Shown: positions 52,468 through 61,293 of the stretch, piece after piece
Numbering within the stretch: the stretch's first letter is position 1
Layout of the letters: each line of letters starts with the position of its first letter
Assembly (NCBI RefSeq): GCF_900010755.1
Contig: NZ_CZJT01000082.1
Span: 124,001 to 188,000 of the forward strand
Source of the DNA: Paeniglutamicibacter antarcticus
Lineage (GTDB): Bacteria > Actinomycetota > Actinomycetes > Actinomycetales > Micrococcaceae
Reading direction: 5' to 3'
DNA: 64,000 bases
Notes under the pieces: generated by a model
What the model was told of the DNA's origin: nothing
The model's input: the letters and a program-made list of their open reading frames with translations, nothing else
The model's database searches: none
Made by a program: the position numbers and the translations under genes

Positions 52468-52591
52468 CGTGTCCCTCTATTCACCAAATGCGGGATTCGT
52501 GGCTGATCCCCGATTGCTTACAGCCTAAGTCCATGTGCTGGATATGGGAATGGCCATTTTGCCGCTGGCATTTGCCCCAGTGGGAGCGCGG

Positions 52592-52597
52592 TAATCT
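52592..52597 (+). promoter_or_regulatory. -10 element of a leaderless message
   Basis: TAATCT lies six bases before ATG 52604. The intervening CGAAGG could also act as a weak ribosome site on a longer transcript. Confidence 0.45.
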
Positions 52598-52603
52598 CGA
52601 AGG

Positions 52604-53098
52604 ATGGAGAATGAAAACACGCGACGGTTTATGACCGAGCCCTATTCCCGCCAGGCACTGGTGGCAGCCGCCGGGCGAATCCTGGCGCCGGCAATGTGGT
52701 TGGGCCTTTTGATCGGCATTTCGTTTATCGAGGCGCCCCTGAAATTCACGGCACCGGGGATCACTATCCCGTTGGGCCTTGGCATCGGGCAAATTGTCTT
52801 CACGGCGATGAACATCGTGGAAATCGTGCTCTTCCTGCTCTTGGCAGCGTCCTGTATCAAACGCGGATTGGATCGGCGGTTCTTGTGGATGGTTGCTTCC
52901 CTGGGCGTTGTCCTCTTCACCAAGGTTGTCCTGATTCGCCCGCAGCTTTCCAAACGCACCGAGGCGGTGCTTGCCGGCGTTGAATCCGGCGGCTCGACCA
53001 TTCACTACTTCTACATTGCCGCCGACGGGATCTTGCTTGTCCTGCTGATCCTGACGATGGTTATGGGCGTGCGTCGCTGGGTGCTGCCCGGACGCTGA
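52604..53098 (+). CDS. Conserved four-helix membrane protein of unknown function
   Basis: A 164-residue integral membrane protein with about four helices. The first and second contain AMWLGLLIGISFIEAPLKFT and GLGIGQIVFTAMNIVEIVLF, a pattern (ISF.EAPLKF.APGIT.PLGLGIG) I associate with a widespread uncharacterised family. A basic loop KRGLDRRFLW and a large loop with RPQLSKRTEAVLAGVESGGS follow. The conserved Glu, Pro and Lys in the first loop could line a small-molecule site. It ends at a strong bidirectional terminator. Confidence 0.75.
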   Translation: MENENTRRFMTEPYSRQALVAAAGRILAPAMWLGLLIGISFIEAPLKFTAPGITIPLGLGIGQIVFTAMNIVEIVLFLLLAASCIKRGLDRRFLWMVASLGVVLFTKVVLIRPQLSKRTEAVLAGVESGGSTIHYFYIAADGILLVLLILTMVMGVRRWVLPGR

Positions 53099-53115
53099 GT
53101 TTCGTGGGAAATACA

Positions 53116-53178
53116 GGGGGCCGCAAGCCCCACCGCGAGGAAGACATGTTCTCCATCGTGGCGGGGCTTGCGGCCCCC
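53116..53178. terminator. Bidirectional hairpin terminator
   Basis: Perfect 16-base arms GGGGGCCGCAAGCCCC and GGGGCTTGCGGCCCCC with a 31-base loop that can pair further. It lies between convergent genes ending at 53098 and 53196. Confidence 0.8.
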
Positions 53179-53195
53179 TTCGTCATATCCGGTGG

Positions 53196-54188
53196 TTAGA
53201 CGGCCAAGTTCATGGCCTGGGCAGTGATCTTCACCGAGGCGAGGCGCTGGAGTGAATCACTGGAATTGTGCACGGTGATCAGCTCGTCGGCCTGCGCCAT
53301 GGCGGCAAACTCCTGCAGGTACTGGGCCACTGCAGCACCGTCGCCGACTGCCGTGTACTTGAGCATCGACATGATCGAGTCCCCGTGCGAAGACTCAAGC
53401 AGCATGTCGATTTCGGCCTCGGTGAACGGGACCGGGCGGTTTCTGCCCAGGAATAACTGGATGCGGTCGCGGCGGACCTGCTCCATGATCTGCAGGGCAG
53501 CGGAATTGGTTTCGGCGGCCACCACTCCGACGCCCGCAATGACGTGGGGTTCGGCAAGGTATTCGGAAGGTTGGAACTCATTGCGGTAGGCGGTGACCGC
53601 AGCGACCAGCGCGTCCGGTGCGAAGTGCGAGGCGAACGAGTACGGAAGGCCCAGCTGGGCGGCCAGCCGGGCGCCAAAGAGGCTCGAACCCAAGATGTAG
53701 AGCGGCACCTTGGTTCCGTGGCCCGGGTAGGCGTTCACGCCCTCAAGACGGGACGTTTCACCCAGGTAGGCCTGCAGTTCAAGCACGTCGTGCGGGAACG
53801 CATCGGATGCCGCAGGGTCGCGGCGCAGTGCCTGGAAGGTGAGCTGGTCGGTGCCCGGGGCGCGGCCCAATCCCAGGTCGATGCGTCCGGGGAACAGCGT
53901 CTCAAGGGTGCCAAACTGTTCGGCAATCACCAAGGGGGAGTGGTTGGGCAGCATGACGCCGCCGGAACCGAGTCGAATGGTCTTGGTGTGGTTGGCGATG
54001 TGGCCGATCAACACCGAGGTTGCGCTCGAGGCAATCGATGACATGTTGTGGTGTTCGGCGTACCAAACGCGGCTGTAGCCACTGGCTTCGGCTGTTTGTG
54101 CCAGCTGAACGCTTTCGGCAAAGGTTTCGGCGGCTGAACCGCCGCGGCGGATGGGGGCAAGATCAAGGATCGACAAGGGAATACTCAC
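53196..54188 (-). CDS. Luciferase-like (LLM class) flavin-dependent monooxygenase
   Basis: A 330-residue TIM-barrel enzyme of the bacterial luciferase superfamily. The start [20 protein letters not shown], the segment [20 protein letters not shown] with the catalytic-region His pair, [20 protein letters not shown] and [17 protein letters not shown] are typical of the short-chain LLM group that includes LuxAB-like and alkanal oxidoreductases. It uses reduced flavin supplied by another enzyme. GTG 54186-54188 is taken as start; the upstream open frame is unrelated in composition. No ribosome site is visible, so it too may be leaderless. Confidence 0.88.
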   Translation of the reverse strand: MSIPLSILDLAPIRRGGSAAETFAESVQLAQTAEASGYSRVWYAEHHNMSSIASSATSVLIGHIANHTKTIRLGSGGVMLPNHSPLVIAEQFGTLETLFPGRIDLGLGRAPGTDQLTFQALRRDPAASDAFPHDVLELQAYLGETSRLEGVNAYPGHGTKVPLYILGSSLFGARLAAQLGLPYSFASHFAPDALVAAVTAYRNEFQPSEYLAEPHVIAGVGVVAAETNSAALQIMEQVRRDRIQLFLGRNRPVPFTEAEIDMLLESSHGDSIMSMLKYTAVGDGAAVAQYLQEFAAMAQADELITVHNSSDSLQRLASVKITAQAMNLAV

Positions 54189-54267
54189 ATAAGGTGCCAA
54201 CCCCGTACCGGGGCAATTCATTCCCCGCGGCCTGCGTAGCGGCCTGTTGTGGGCAGCGCAGGAACCG

Positions 54268-54273
54268 TATGAT
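54268..54273 (+). promoter_or_regulatory. -10 element of a leaderless message
   Basis: TATGAT lies six bases before ATG 54280, matching the consensus in four of six positions including the TA...T core. Confidence 0.55.
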
Positions 54274-54279
54274 CTGCCT

Positions 54280-54939
54280 ATGAGACGGATCTTACTGGCT
54301 CTTGTCTGTGCACTGATGTTGGGAGTGCAATGCGGCTGCACCATCTTGGTGCCCGATGCCAGCGAATCAACTGGGGACCCCGCAACAGCGCCATCGGGAA
54401 TGCCGCAGATGCCCGCTGGCTGTCCTGCAGGCGATGGGGTCGGTGTTCCCGAATCCTTGGGGAACCTCTCGGGAGAGGATGGCGCCGCGGTCTTGCTGTC
54501 GCGGCTAAGCGACTGGGCCAATGCCGGCACCGAAATGATCACCAACGAACCCGACTGGATTACCTCAACAAATGCTCAGCAATGTTTGGCGGCATTGGCT
54601 GCCGGGATCGGCCAGATGTACGGGCAAGTGCTTTTCGACGCGGCGGGGGATGATTCACTCGACGGGTTCCGTGAGGCGCTGGTGGCGGAAAATCTCGTGA
54701 ACCTGAGCCGTTCACGTGCCCAAGGCCAAGCGTCGCACGCTGAATTCTGGATGCAGAACTTGCTGGGGGCAAGGTCCTCCGGGACCGGGTGGTTCCTGAA
54801 AATGACTGTGCGGGTGCAGCCAGGTGACTCGACACGGCCGCGGCGCTTGGAACAATGGTTTGTAATCTTCGAGCCCCAACACGGCGCAAATGCGTTGACC
54901 CATGTAGATGGTTTCGCTCCGGCCGGGGCGGGGGAGTAG
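54280..54939 (+). CDS. Exported or lipoprotein-like protein of unknown function
   Basis: A 219-residue protein. The N-terminus [20 protein letters not shown] is a signal sequence; a Cys at position 20 after Cys-Gly gives an imperfect lipobox, so lipid attachment is possible but uncertain. The mature part is mostly soluble, with [12 protein letters not shown]-like and [20 protein letters not shown] stretches, and shows no family I recognise. It may be a cell-surface assembly or solute-binding accessory. It is followed 14 bp later by a strong bidirectional terminator shared with cspA. Confidence 0.7.
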   Translation: MRRILLALVCALMLGVQCGCTILVPDASESTGDPATAPSGMPQMPAGCPAGDGVGVPESLGNLSGEDGAAVLLSRLSDWANAGTEMITNEPDWITSTNAQQCLAALAAGIGQMYGQVLFDAAGDDSLDGFREALVAENLVNLSRSRAQGQASHAEFWMQNLLGARSSGTGWFLKMTVRVQPGDSTRPRRLEQWFVIFEPQHGANALTHVDGFAPAGAGE

Positions 54940-54953
54940 GCCCCGTGAAAAGC

Positions 54954-54993
54954 AGTTTGGGCGGTACCTCCGTGAGGAGATACCGCCCAAACT
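54954..54993. terminator. Bidirectional terminator between the lipoprotein-like gene and cspA
   Basis: Eighteen-base arms AGTTTGGGCGGTACCTCC and GGAGATACCGCCCAAACT with one mismatch and the tetraloop GTGA. On the minus strand it is followed by GCTTTT. Confidence 0.85.
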
Positions 54994-55029
54994 AAATCAG
55001 CTAATTAGCCGAAGTTGATGATCCGAAGC

Positions 55030-55233
55030 TTAGACAGCGCGGATATCGGTGGCCTGAAGGCCCTTCTGGCCCTGAGTTACTTCGAACTCTACGCGCTGGC
55101 CCTCTTCGAGTGAACGGAAGCCGTTCGACTGGATGGCCGAGTAGTGAGCGAAAACGTCATCGGAGTTGTCGTCCGGAGCGATGAAGCCGAAGCCCTTTTC
55201 GGCGTTGAACCACTTAACGGTACCTGTTGCCAT
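55030..55233 (-). CDS. cspA: Cold-shock protein (CspA family)
   Basis: A 67-residue single cold-shock domain. [20 protein letters not shown] carries RNP1 (KGFGFI), and [10 protein letters not shown] carries RNP2. It is a single-stranded nucleic acid chaperone that unwinds mRNA structure. The start is ATG 55231-55233, with AAAGGA about eight bases ahead; the longer open frame from 55320 lies in the promoter. Only about 60 bases of 5' leader are predicted, shorter than the long thermosensing leader of E. coli cspA, so constitutive or growth-phase expression is likely. Confidence 0.95.
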   Translation of the reverse strand: MATGTVKWFNAEKGFGFIAPDDNSDDVFAHYSAIQSNGFRSLEEGQRVEFEVTQGQKGLQATDIRAV

Positions 55234-55277
55234 GATGGTGTGTCCTTTCGAGACTGTCCTGAGATGGGACGTAGGGG

Positions 55278-55306
55278 AGTGTATTCCACTATGGAATTCA
55301 CTTGCA
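55278..55306 (-). promoter_or_regulatory. Probable cspA promoter with internal palindrome
   Basis: Minus strand -35 TGCAAG (55301-55306), 17-bp spacer, -10 TACACT (55278-55283). The spacer holds ATTCCA-cta-TGGAAT (55283-55297), a perfect inverted repeat that could bind a regulator. The DNA upstream of it, 55307-55555, shows no gene. Confidence 0.45.
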
Positions 55307-55555
55307 GCTACGTGATTCAACGCGGCTCAGAAAGGTACTAGCCCCGGCAACGGGGTATTTGCACTGCTTTACTGCGAGAAAAACTAGAACTACAAGCTCT
55401 ACGGTACGCGACTATTGGAGCAGTTACTACCTTTTGGTCAATAATCGCAAAAAAAATACCGGGGAAGGGGTCGGTATTCGGCAAAAGATCGCCTTTGAGT
55501 GGCGGTGTGCAGGTTCTGCGGGTGCGGAATCCCGGCATTCTTTCGGGGAATGCAA

Positions 55556-55599
55556 AAAATGGGTGATGCGGGAATCACAATTCCCACATCACCCATTTT
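55556..55599 (-). terminator. Terminator of the QacA-type exporter gene
   Basis: AAAATGGGTGATG plus GGGAAT pair with ATTCCC plus CATCACCCATTTT, 19 bp with one mismatch and a four-base loop. On the minus strand the stem runs into TTTTTT. It lies about 30 bp after the stop codon. Confidence 0.88.
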
Positions 55600-55628
55600 G
55601 GTGAAGCCTGGTTACGGTTATCGGCGTT

Positions 55629-57194
55629 CTAGATGGAGTTTGTCGAATCGGGCAGCCGTGAGCCGCGGATGGTTTTCGAAATAATGAAAATCGTAATAAG
55701 AGTCAGGGCAACCGCAATTCCGGAGGTGATGACCACACCTGCGTCAAATGCGGTGGATGCCGATGCCAGGAGCTGTTCCCCGATACTTGCTTCGGAGGCT
55801 GGAAGTCCGGCGGCAACCTCATGTGCGCCGCCGAGGGTTTGGCGGGCCGAATCTGCCTGTTCCGCACTCAGCGAGGCAGGGACCTGCAGGTTGCGGGTGT
55901 ACACGGCGTTGAGGATGGAACCCAGAACCGCGATGCCGAGCACCGAGCCCACCTCATAGGCGGTCTCCGAAATTGCCGAAGCGGCACCGGCCTTGGATGC
56001 GGGGACAGAGGAGAGTGCCAGGTCGTTCGACAAGGTTTCTGCCATGCCAACGCCGGCTCCCAAGACGCTGAATCCAATCATCAATGCGGCGACGGACCCT
56101 GACTGGCCAAAAGCCAGCACGATGCCGTAAGCCGTGGCGCTGAGTGCGAGGCCGGCAATCATGACAGTGGAGATCTTGAATTTACGTACCAGTGGAACGG
56201 CAATCAGCCCGAAGCTCACTGTCAGGGCAAGCCCCGGCAGCATCAGGACGCCGGCCATCATCGGGGTGTATCCGGCGACAAGCTGCAAATGCTGCGACAG
56301 GAAGTAAATGAAGCCAACGAACGCGAAAATGCTCAGCAGGTTTACCAGCAAGGCGCCGGAGAAGATCGGGTTGCTGAACAAGCGAACATCGAGCATCGGG
56401 TTTGCCCGCTTGAGCTGGCGGAAGGTGAATGCCACACCGCAGGCGATGCCCAAGGCGATGGCGAAGATGCCAAGCCATGGCGAGGATGCCTGGGTGAGTT
56501 CCTTGATGCCGAAGACAATCGGCAGAAGCGTCATGATGACAAGGATGATGGAAAGCGGGTCGATGGATCCTGGTTTAGGGTCACGCGACTCTGGAATCAA
56601 TACCGGTCCAAGGAAGAGCAGTGGCAGCAACATTGGCACTGCAAGCAGGAATACCGAGCCCCACCAGAAGTGTTCAAGCAGGAACCCGCCAACGATCGGG
56701 CCCAGCGCGGCACCACCGGAAAAGGCTGCCGCCCAGATGGCGATGGCCTTGCGGCGTTCATTGGCATCGGTGAAAATGTTGCGGATCAGCGACAGGGTGG
56801 CAGGCATCAGCATGGCACCAAAAACGCCTAGCAAGGCACGGGCTGCAATGAGCTGCTCGGCGCTTGTGGCAAAAGCCGCGGCTGCGGAGACAGTGGCAAA
56901 GCCCGTTGAGCCGATCATCAGCATCTTGCGACGGCCGAAGCGGTCGCCCAGCGATCCCATGGGAACCAGAAGACCCGCAAGGATCAGGGGGTAGATGTCA
57001 ATAATCCACAGCAGCTGGTTGCTGCTCGGGGTCAACGCCTCGGACAGTGCCGGGACGGCAAAGCTGAGGACCGTGTTGTCCACCGAGATCAGCAACACGG
57101 GGAACATCAAGACCACTAGCGCCGCCCATCGTTTGCGGTGCGCTGCGGCTGTTGGCTCTTGCTTTGTTCTGGCTTTGAGGTTCGGGGTACTCAT
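55629..57194 (-). CDS. MFS multidrug exporter, DHA2 (EmrB/QacA) family
   Basis: A 521-residue protein with fourteen predicted helices. LVVLMFPVLLISVDNTVLSF holds the DHA2 motif D1, with the acidic residue in helix 1 that couples to protons. GSLGDRFGRRKMLMIG is motif A, and GGAALGPIVGGFLL is motif C, the antiporter signature. It should export cationic or lipophilic drugs such as quaternary ammonium compounds. It is divergent from a TetR gene with two palindromic operators between them, an arrangement like qacA-qacR. A large loop near residue 440 (ARQTLGGAHEVAAGLPASEA) is typical of SmvA/QacA-like transporters. Confidence 0.92.
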   Translation of the reverse strand: MSTPNLKARTKQEPTAAAHRKRWAALVVLMFPVLLISVDNTVLSFAVPALSEALTPSSNQLLWIIDIYPLILAGLLVPMGSLGDRFGRRKMLMIGSTGFATVSAAAAFATSAEQLIAARALLGVFGAMLMPATLSLIRNIFTDANERRKAIAIWAAAFSGGAALGPIVGGFLLEHFWWGSVFLLAVPMLLPLLFLGPVLIPESRDPKPGSIDPLSIILVIMTLLPIVFGIKELTQASSPWLGIFAIALGIACGVAFTFRQLKRANPMLDVRLFSNPIFSGALLVNLLSIFAFVGFIYFLSQHLQLVAGYTPMMAGVLMLPGLALTVSFGLIAVPLVRKFKISTVMIAGLALSATAYGIVLAFGQSGSVAALMIGFSVLGAGVGMAETLSNDLALSSVPASKAGAASAISETAYEVGSVLGIAVLGSILNAVYTRNLQVPASLSAEQADSARQTLGGAHEVAAGLPASEASIGEQLLASASTAFDAGVVITSGIAVALTLITIFIISKTIRGSRLPDSTNSI

Positions 57195-57225
57195 GATGAG
57201 GGGTTTCCTGAAGGAAGGTGTTTGC

Positions 57226-57239
57226 TATGGACGTCCATA
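57226..57239. promoter_or_regulatory. TetR operator candidate 1 (perfect palindrome)
   Basis: TATGGACGTCCATA is a perfect 14-bp palindrome, 32 bp upstream of the exporter start and centred in its 5' region. The half GGAC is shared with site 2. Confidence 0.65.
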
Positions 57240-57263
57240 ACTGTACCGTCTGGACGGTATAGT
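57240..57263. promoter_or_regulatory. TetR operator candidate 2
   Basis: TACCGTC-tg-GACGGTA is a perfect 7-bp inverted repeat extended by symmetric ACT and AGT. It directly abuts site 1, and its edge touches a -10-like TACAAT (57264-57269) reading toward tetR, so binding should repress both genes. Confidence 0.7.
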
Positions 57264-57307
57264 TACAATGTCATGTTGTCCATAAAGAACGAGATAAGGT
57301 TCACTAC

Positions 57308-57850
57308 ATGTCCCGCCCTCCATTAGCCAAGGAAAAGATCCTTGACGCCTACGTTTCGATGCTCTGTGACGATGGCGAACGCGCAGCCACCATGGAGGCA
57401 ACGGCCGCCAAGGCCGGAGTGTCCAAGGGCGGACTGCTCTACCACTTCGCGTCCAAGGAACTCCTGGCCCAAGGAACCATCGAGCATTTGCTCACGGCTC
57501 ACGAGGAAGACCTGGAACTCATGGGCTCCGCCCCCGAGGGGCCGGCGTCATACTTCGTGCGCACCAGCACCTCTGTTGGAGGGGACCTGGACCGCTATTT
57601 CCTGGCCGTCTTGCGACTTGCCCAAGGCGGCCACGAACCGTCGGTGAAGGCCCTTGAATATATTCACGAAGGCTGGCTGGGCATGATCCAGCATGAAGTC
57701 ACTGACAAGTACGCGGCAGAAGCCATCATGCTCATCGGCGAGGGTCTCTACTACCAAACCTCAATGCCTGGCACCTGGTCCACCGGAACCTTTGGCAAAG
57801 ACCTCAACCACCTGCTGAAACAGGTCGAACGACTCAAGAACGGCAACTAG
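57308..57850 (+). CDS. TetR-family repressor of the adjacent exporter
   Basis: A 180-residue repressor. The N-terminal HTH ILDAYVSMLCDDGERAATME with AAKAGVSKGGLLYHFASKEL is a standard TetR DNA-binding domain, and the TetR_C_37-like ligand domain follows. It is divergent from the QacA-type exporter and most likely represses it until a drug binds. A second -10-like hexamer, TAAGGT, sits seven bases before ATG 57308 and also offers an AAGG ribosome site, so the exact transcript start is uncertain. The next gene begins 5 bp after its stop and may be co-regulated. Confidence 0.9.
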   Translation: MSRPPLAKEKILDAYVSMLCDDGERAATMEATAAKAGVSKGGLLYHFASKELLAQGTIEHLLTAHEEDLELMGSAPEGPASYFVRTSTSVGGDLDRYFLAVLRLAQGGHEPSVKALEYIHEGWLGMIQHEVTDKYAAEAIMLIGEGLYYQTSMPGTWSTGTFGKDLNHLLKQVERLKNGN

Positions 57851-57855
57851 AGCCA

Positions 57856-59112
57856 ATGCAGCCCATCACCCAGCGGCAAAAAATGGCAGGACGCATCGGT
57901 GCACTGCTTGGAATCCTGCTCATGGCACTTTCGCTGCGTGCGGCCGTTGTTTCGGTTCCGCCTTTGTTGGGGAGTATCGGCCCTGAGCTGGGGTTTGATT
58001 CCTTCAGCACGGGTCTGCTGGCGATGCTGGCCCCCGTGGTCTTTGCAGTCTTCGGGCTACTGACCCCGCGGTTGATTCGTTGGTGGGGGCTGGAAAAGGT
58101 ACTGATCACCGCGGTTCTTTTGGCCGTTGCCGGGCAGCTGCTCAGGTCGCTGATGGGCGATGTCACCGGATTCCTGCTGCTGTCGGTCATCACGCTGGCC
58201 GGATACGGCATGGGCAATGTGGTGTTGCCGCCACTTGTCAAAAAGTACTTCCCGGACCGCTTGGCCATGGTCACCTCCGGTTATGTCACCATGTTGGCCG
58301 TAGGCACCTGGATGAGCCCGCAGTTCTCGGTGCCGCTGGCAAACGCAACGAATTGGCGTGCCTCGATCGCAGCTTGGGCGTTGCTCTCGGCAGTTGTCCT
58401 GGTGCCGTGGATCATCCAGCTGCTCAAGGACCGCAAGAATCCACGCCCCGAAATGGTGCTTGCCAACGGAGCGACCGCGGTACCGCCGACCAAAATCAAT
58501 CCGTGGCGTTCACCTGTTGCTTGGGGGCTGGCGATCTTCCTGGCAGGGAACTCGGCACAAACCTACGTCTACTTCACCTGGCTGCCGCCCTACCTTTCCT
58601 CCCAAGGCTTGGATACCATGACCGCCGGATCCATGCTGGCACTTTTTGCCATCCTCGGATTGCCCGTCAGCCTGTTGGTGCCACTGTGGGTTCCGCGGCT
58701 GAGGAACCCGATCATAGCGGTGCTGATCTTCACGTCGTTCTGGATTGCCGGGCACCTCGGCATGTATCTCTCCCCGACCCAAGGCACCGCCATCTGGGTG
58801 GTCTTTGCCGGGCTGGGCCAAGGCACCTTCGCCATCGCGTTGCTGATGATGAACCTGCGCTCGCGCACCACCCACGGGTCCGGGGTGCTCGCCGGGTTTA
58901 GCCAGGGCCTTGGCTATGCGGGTGCCGCGATCGTCCCGATGCTTTTTGGCATGGTCAAGGACGCAACCGGTGGATGGAGCGCATCCTTTGCGATGCTCGG
59001 CATCTGCCTGGCAGTGATGCTCACCGGTGCCGTGATGATCAACGGGCCACGGAAGATCGAAGACGGTCCCGGGGAAAAGGGCATCGCGCGTCCTCTTGAA
59101 CGAGTGGGCTAG
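57856..59112 (+). CDS. MFS transporter, CynX/NimT family
   Basis: A 418-residue, twelve-helix protein. GILLMALSLRAAVVSVPPLL with GSIGPELGFDSFSTGLLAM is characteristic of CynX/NimT transporters, linked to cyanate and to nitroimidazole export. VLPPLVKKYFPDRLAMVTSG forms the helix 4-5 region. It starts 5 bp after tetR, so it is probably in the tetR transcript and subject to the same repressor, giving a divergent two-exporter regulon. It overlaps the convergent hydrolase gene by four bases. Confidence 0.88.
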   Translation: MQPITQRQKMAGRIGALLGILLMALSLRAAVVSVPPLLGSIGPELGFDSFSTGLLAMLAPVVFAVFGLLTPRLIRWWGLEKVLITAVLLAVAGQLLRSLMGDVTGFLLLSVITLAGYGMGNVVLPPLVKKYFPDRLAMVTSGYVTMLAVGTWMSPQFSVPLANATNWRASIAAWALLSAVVLVPWIIQLLKDRKNPRPEMVLANGATAVPPTKINPWRSPVAWGLAIFLAGNSAQTYVYFTWLPPYLSSQGLDTMTAGSMLALFAILGLPVSLLVPLWVPRLRNPIIAVLIFTSFWIAGHLGMYLSPTQGTAIWVVFAGLGQGTFAIALLMMNLRSRTTHGSGVLAGFSQGLGYAGAAIVPMLFGMVKDATGGWSASFAMLGICLAVMLTGAVMINGPRKIEDGPGEKGIARPLERVG

Positions 59113-59843
59113 GCTTCCCGGTCCGATAAGGCCTGCGCCAATTCGACAATTTTCCGGGCCACGACATCCGGAGCAACCAGCATGTGAAGATGTCGCCCGT
59201 TGAGCTCGATGACCGGCCAACCGTGCGCTCGCGCCCTGGCGGTTTCCTGCGCGTAGATGGCACCAAAGGCGACGTAGCCGCAAGGGACGTTGATCCAACC
59301 GGGTTTGATCTGGAGCGTGCCCTTGAGGAAATTCAGGGGCACTCGGGGAGCGCGCGACTGGATCGAGTCCTGGACCGCTGCGTCGGGAAAAAGTGCGGCT
59401 ATTTCGGATTCGCTGAACCATGTGTGCCAAGGCGGCAGGACACCGTTTCCATCCACCAACGGGCTGAGTTGAGTGATCATCGCGGCAGGGGCGAGATGCT
59501 GCGGCCCCGACTCGACGGGTATCACCGCATCGACAAACACCACGCAGGCCACCGGAGCAGCAGCGATGAGTTCCGGTACGAAGTTTCCCGCATTCGAATG
59601 CGCGACCAGAACGATGGAACGGCCAGTAGGGATCGATTCAGCATAGGCGTCCAACGCTTCCTGGGCGGAACCGGGTGGACGCGTGTTCTCGGACGGGGAT
59701 ACGAGCACCTCATATCCATGGGCCCGCAAAACAGCTGCCGTATGGTTCCACACCGACGGACTCACCAACCTGCTGGCCAGCAGCACGAAAACCTGAGTCT
59801 TCAAGGGCTTCAATGGCGTCCGCGCTTCACGTCTCGATTCCAT
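59109..59843 (-). CDS. Alpha/beta-hydrolase fold protein
   Basis: A 244-residue hydrolase. The nucleophile elbow is VLVAHSNAGNFVP with Ser83, followed by VVFVDAVIPVESGPQH (oxyanion and acid region), and the late GRHLHMLVAPD supplies the catalytic His. The fold and length suggest an esterase, lipase or thioesterase on small substrates; no signal peptide is visible. AGGAGG stands seven bases before ATG 59843, so this is one of the SD-led genes. Specificity is unknown. Confidence 0.82.
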   Translation of the reverse strand: MESRREARTPLKPLKTQVFVLLASRLVSPSVWNHTAAVLRAHGYEVLVSPSENTRPPGSAQEALDAYAESIPTGRSIVLVAHSNAGNFVPELIAAAPVACVVFVDAVIPVESGPQHLAPAAMITQLSPLVDGNGVLPPWHTWFSESEIAALFPDAAVQDSIQSRAPRVPLNFLKGTLQIKPGWINVPCGYVAFGAIYAQETARARAHGWPVIELNGRHLHMLVAPDVVARKIVELAQALSDREA

Positions 59844-59894
59844 GGAAACCTCCTGAAGAGAAGCCTATGGTTCGAAGAGCCCCGGCGAAACGGC

Positions 59895-60527
59895 TCAGTG
59901 CAGTTTTGCATCCCGGTGCCACGGACCCATGGCCTTGGGGACCTTCCAATGGAACGTCAACGCGAGCAAACGCAATAAGAAAACTATGGCGGCAACCACC
60001 AGTTGCCATACGCCGCTGGTCATCCCGATGGTCCACAACCAGGCGATGAGGCCGGCGCCCAACATGGCCGGGACCGCATAGATGTCGCGTGGGTTGAACA
60101 ATTCGGGTGTCCGGTTTGCCACGACGTCGCGCAATAGGCCGCCACCCACGGCCGAGGTCACACCCAGCAGCGCGGAAGCAAACGGGTTCATGCCCGACTC
60201 CAATGCCTTCAGGGTGCCGGTGATACAAAAGAGTGCAAGCCCAGCGGCGTCAAAAACCAGCAAGGGTCGTCGCATCCGTTGCACACCCGGTGCCAACAGG
60301 AAGACAAGCAGCGCGGCCACTGCCGGCGGGATGAAGTAGAACGGGTTCGCGAAGGCCGTTGGGATCTGTCCAAGGATCACGTCGCGGATGATGCCGCCGC
60401 CGATTCCCGTCAGCCCAGCCAAAAGCAGCGAGCCAATGATGTCGAAACCACGTCGCGCGGCGAGCAACGAACCGGAAACCCCAAAGAAAAAGACCCCGAA
60501 CAGGTCAAGCACCAGCGGCATGGTCAA
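59895..60527 (-). CDS. TRIC-type cation channel family protein (UPF0126/YadS)
   Basis: About 210 residues with seven predicted helices in two homologous halves. Each half has the glycine-rich kinked helix: GLTGIGGGIIRDVILGQIPT in the first and VTSAVGGGLLRDVVANRTPE in the second, which form the pore of prokaryotic TRIC trimers. These conduct monovalent cations, mainly potassium. TTG 60525-60527 is chosen because CAGGAG lies eight bases ahead; ATG 60519-60521 two codons later is the alternative. It is a monocistronic gene following nothing obviously related. Confidence 0.88.
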   Translation of the reverse strand: MTMPLVLDLFGVFFFGVSGSLLAARRGFDIIGSLLLAGLTGIGGGIIRDVILGQIPTAFANPFYFIPPAVAALLVFLLAPGVQRMRRPLLVFDAAGLALFCITGTLKALESGMNPFASALLGVTSAVGGGLLRDVVANRTPELFNPRDIYAVPAMLGAGLIAWLWTIGMTSGVWQLVVAAIVFLLRLLALTFHWKVPKAMGPWHRDAKLH

Positions 60528-60610
60528 CGGGAGCACTCCTGCGGAATCGATGGTGAAACGGTCAACATCGGAGGCTACAGCATGGACAGCTCGTGGATGT
60601 AATCACCTGC

Positions 60611-61159
60611 TTAATCCAGGGTCCTCAGCGCCACGAGCATCTTGTGCACGGTGTTCATGTTCCTGGTGGTGACAAGGTAGGTGGACGCGACCTTGGTGAA
60701 ATGCTTGGCCAGCGGGGTGCCCAGGCTGTCCCCGCGCGGGACCTCCCAGCAGATTCCGTGACCTAGCGCCGCAACGCGTTCGCCCGGCAAGGGGTCCGGG
60801 GCGCTGGCAAGGATCGCCGCGGCGGCGGCATCGGATTCACACAGCACCAGGTATTCGTGGCGTTGGATCCCGTCCTCCGGAGCCGTGAACGGGTAACGCT
60901 CGGCAAAATGTTCAAGCTGGGAAAGATCCTGCACGATGACCCGGGTGCCGTAACCATAGGAGGCCTCGATGGCCTCCTCGAAGGTCTTCTTCACGGCTGC
61001 CGGGTCCGTTTCCGTGCTGGCCACTACAACATTGCCGCTGGCCAGCAGCGTGCGCACCTGCAAGAAACCCGCGCCTTCAAGGAGCGAGGTCAGGTCCTTC
61101 ATGAGGATCTTGACCCCGCCGACGTTGACTCCCCGGAGGAAAATTGCATAGAAATTCAT
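60611..61159 (-). CDS. DUF1697 family protein
   Basis: A 182-residue cytoplasmic protein. The opening MNFYAIFLRGVNVGGVKILM, the segment VRTLLASGNVVVASTE, and the ending HFTKVASTYLVTTRNMNTVH match DUF1697 (YbbF-like) proteins, for which no function is established. ATG 61157-61159 is used since family sequence begins there; the hexamer CAGACT lies seven bases upstream, so the message may be leaderless. It is divergent from the S9 peptidase gene. Confidence 0.88.
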   Translation of the reverse strand: MNFYAIFLRGVNVGGVKILMKDLTSLLEGAGFLQVRTLLASGNVVVASTETDPAAVKKTFEEAIEASYGYGTRVIVQDLSQLEHFAERYPFTAPEDGIQRHEYLVLCESDAAAAAILASAPDPLPGERVAALGHGICWEVPRGDSLGTPLAKHFTKVASTYLVTTRNMNTVHKMLVALRTLD

Positions 61160-61166
61160 GGTGCCA

Positions 61167-61172
61167 AGTCTG
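61167..61172 (-). promoter_or_regulatory. -10-like element before the DUF1697 gene
   Basis: On the minus strand CAGACT is followed by seven bases and then ATG 61159. It is an imperfect version of the TANNNT pattern. Confidence 0.35.
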
Positions 61173-61281
61173 CGCCCTGCCGCACGAGTTCGGCAAGGCG
61201 ACCCGCGGCACTCCCGGGCATCCTGTGACGGCACGGAAAAAACCACGTCGGATGATGAATCAAAGGCGCGGTGGGGCGGTC

Positions 61282-61287
61282 TAAAAT
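61282..61287 (+). promoter_or_regulatory. -10 element of the leaderless S9 peptidase message
   Basis: TAAAAT lies six bases before ATG 61294; no ribosome site is present in the gap. Confidence 0.6.
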
Positions 61288-61293
61288 CTCATC

